From positions 35,102 through 99,101 of the forward strand of contig NZ_FNEI01000015.1 of the NCBI RefSeq assembly GCF_900099975.1: 64,000 nt of DNA, read 5' to 3'. Source of the DNA: Arthrobacter cupressi. GTDB lineage: Bacteria > Actinomycetota > Actinomycetes > Actinomycetales > Micrococcaceae. Shown in pieces: positions 63,589-64,000 of this stretch. The notes beneath the pieces are model-generated. The model ran no database searches, was not told where the DNA came from, and worked only from the letters and a program-made list of their open reading frames with translations. Each line of letters begins with the position of its first letter. Position 1 is the stretch's first letter. The position numbers were made by a program, and so were the translations under genes.

Positions 63589-64000
63589 ATGAGCACCTCA
63601 TTCGACCCTTCAGGTCTTCACACTGAACTGTTCATCGATGGCGCCTGGCAGAAGGCTGCCAGCGGAGCCACTTTCGCCGTCGAAAACCCGGCCACGCACG
63701 AGGTCATTGCCCACGTGGCCGACGGCGGCCCGGAAGAGGCCCGTGCAGCCATCGAGGCTGCGGGCCGCGCCCAGGCGGAGTGGGCAAAGTCCACTCCGCG
63801 CCAGCGGGCGGACATCCTCCGGCGCGCCTTTGAGCTCGTCATCGCCAACACCGACCGGCTGGCTTCGATCATGACCGCCGAAATGGGCAAGCCCCTGGCC
63901 GAGGCCAAGGGCGAAGTGGCCTACGGCGCCGAAATGCTGCGCTGGTTCTCCGAGGAAGCCGTCCGCATCGGCGGCGACCAGGCCACCTCCGTGGACGGCA
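63589..64000 (+). CDS. succinate-semialdehyde dehydrogenase-like (GabD family), runs off window
   Basis: N-terminal 137 codons of an NAD(P) aldehyde dehydrogenase: LFIDGAWQKAASGATFAVENPAT near residues 14-36 and STPRQRADILRRAFELV near 65-81, then MTAEMGKPLAEAKGEV typical of GabD/SSADH. It follows the aminotransferase by 28 bp and would oxidise the semialdehyde that the latter makes. The catalytic half lies outside the window, so the assignment rests on context and N-terminal likeness. Confidence 0.8.
   Translation, partial: MSTSFDPSGLHTELFIDGAWQKAASGATFAVENPATHEVIAHVADGGPEEARAAIEAAGRAQAEWAKSTPRQRADILRRAFELVIANTDRLASIMTAEMGKPLAEAKGEVAYGAEMLRWFSEEAVRIGGDQATSVDG

Overview
The window is high-GC, densely packed chromosomal DNA with actinobacterial gene content. 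It has purS-purQ-purL with start/stop overlaps, an EF-G2-like protein, DUF3151 and DUF503 proteins, NgcEFG-type chitosugar uptake, SSI-like inhibitors and LAAC/LSAC lipoboxes. The best guess is a soil member of the Micrococcaceae (Arthrobacter, Pseudarthrobacter or a relative). I saw no rRNA, tRNA, CRISPR array, transposase or phage gene.

Layout. 1-1700: an ABC-2 export pair, cut by the left edge. 1941-3287: lysC, with a well-placed internal start for a separate ACT-domain subunit. 3452-7182: a self-contained module of a divergent LysR regulator plus mesX, mesD and a flavin reductase, that is, an oxygen-dependent, folate-independent methionine synthase system. 7209-10351: two tandem 74-residue paralogues, a MarR regulator with a palindromic operator, and two subtilisin-inhibitor-like genes around a conserved unknown protein. 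10365-16417: EF-G2, a large secreted subtilase and a DUF1540 protein. 17002-20316: purSQL. 20381-21500 and 29180-30305: two paralogous AbiEi/DUF559-like putative nuclease genes, each bracketed by a pair of long hairpins in opposite orientation. 21513-28835: DUF503, a monooxygenase-like protein, an NgcEFG-like ABC importer, small housekeeping genes, and a sigma factor with a membrane partner. 30406-38697: purA, an NCS1 permease, the gluconate genes gntP-gntK with divergent gntR, an M14 carboxypeptidase and DUF3151. 38701-48291: fructose-bisphosphate aldolase, an amidohydrolase/glutamine synthetase-like pair resembling a split FluG, an RNA methylase, a HAD phosphatase, a tyrosine phosphatase, an alpha/beta hydrolase and a glycogen-debranching-like enzyme.

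48301-64000 is a catabolic island. Eight genes run leftwards with short gaps or overlaps: HAD hydrolase, amine-oxidase-like flavoprotein, aldehyde dehydrogenase, tartrate/isopropylmalate dehydrogenase-like enzyme, D-2-hydroxyacid dehydrogenase, mmsA, aspA and an alcohol dehydrogenase. Running rightwards are a polar amino-acid ABC importer, a second flavin oxidase, a class III aminotransferase and the beginning of a succinate-semialdehyde dehydrogenase. A 15-bp motif occurs twice in the divergent promoter region and once before the aminotransferase, which suggests that one GntR/FadR-type regulator, not in the window, controls all of it. The substrate is probably an amine or non-proteinogenic amino acid, but the sequence does not identify it.

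The observations most worth following are the hairpin-bracketed nuclease-like cassettes, the MesXD/flavin reductase operon, the shared operator of the catabolic island, the lysC internal start and the SSI-like inhibitor pair.
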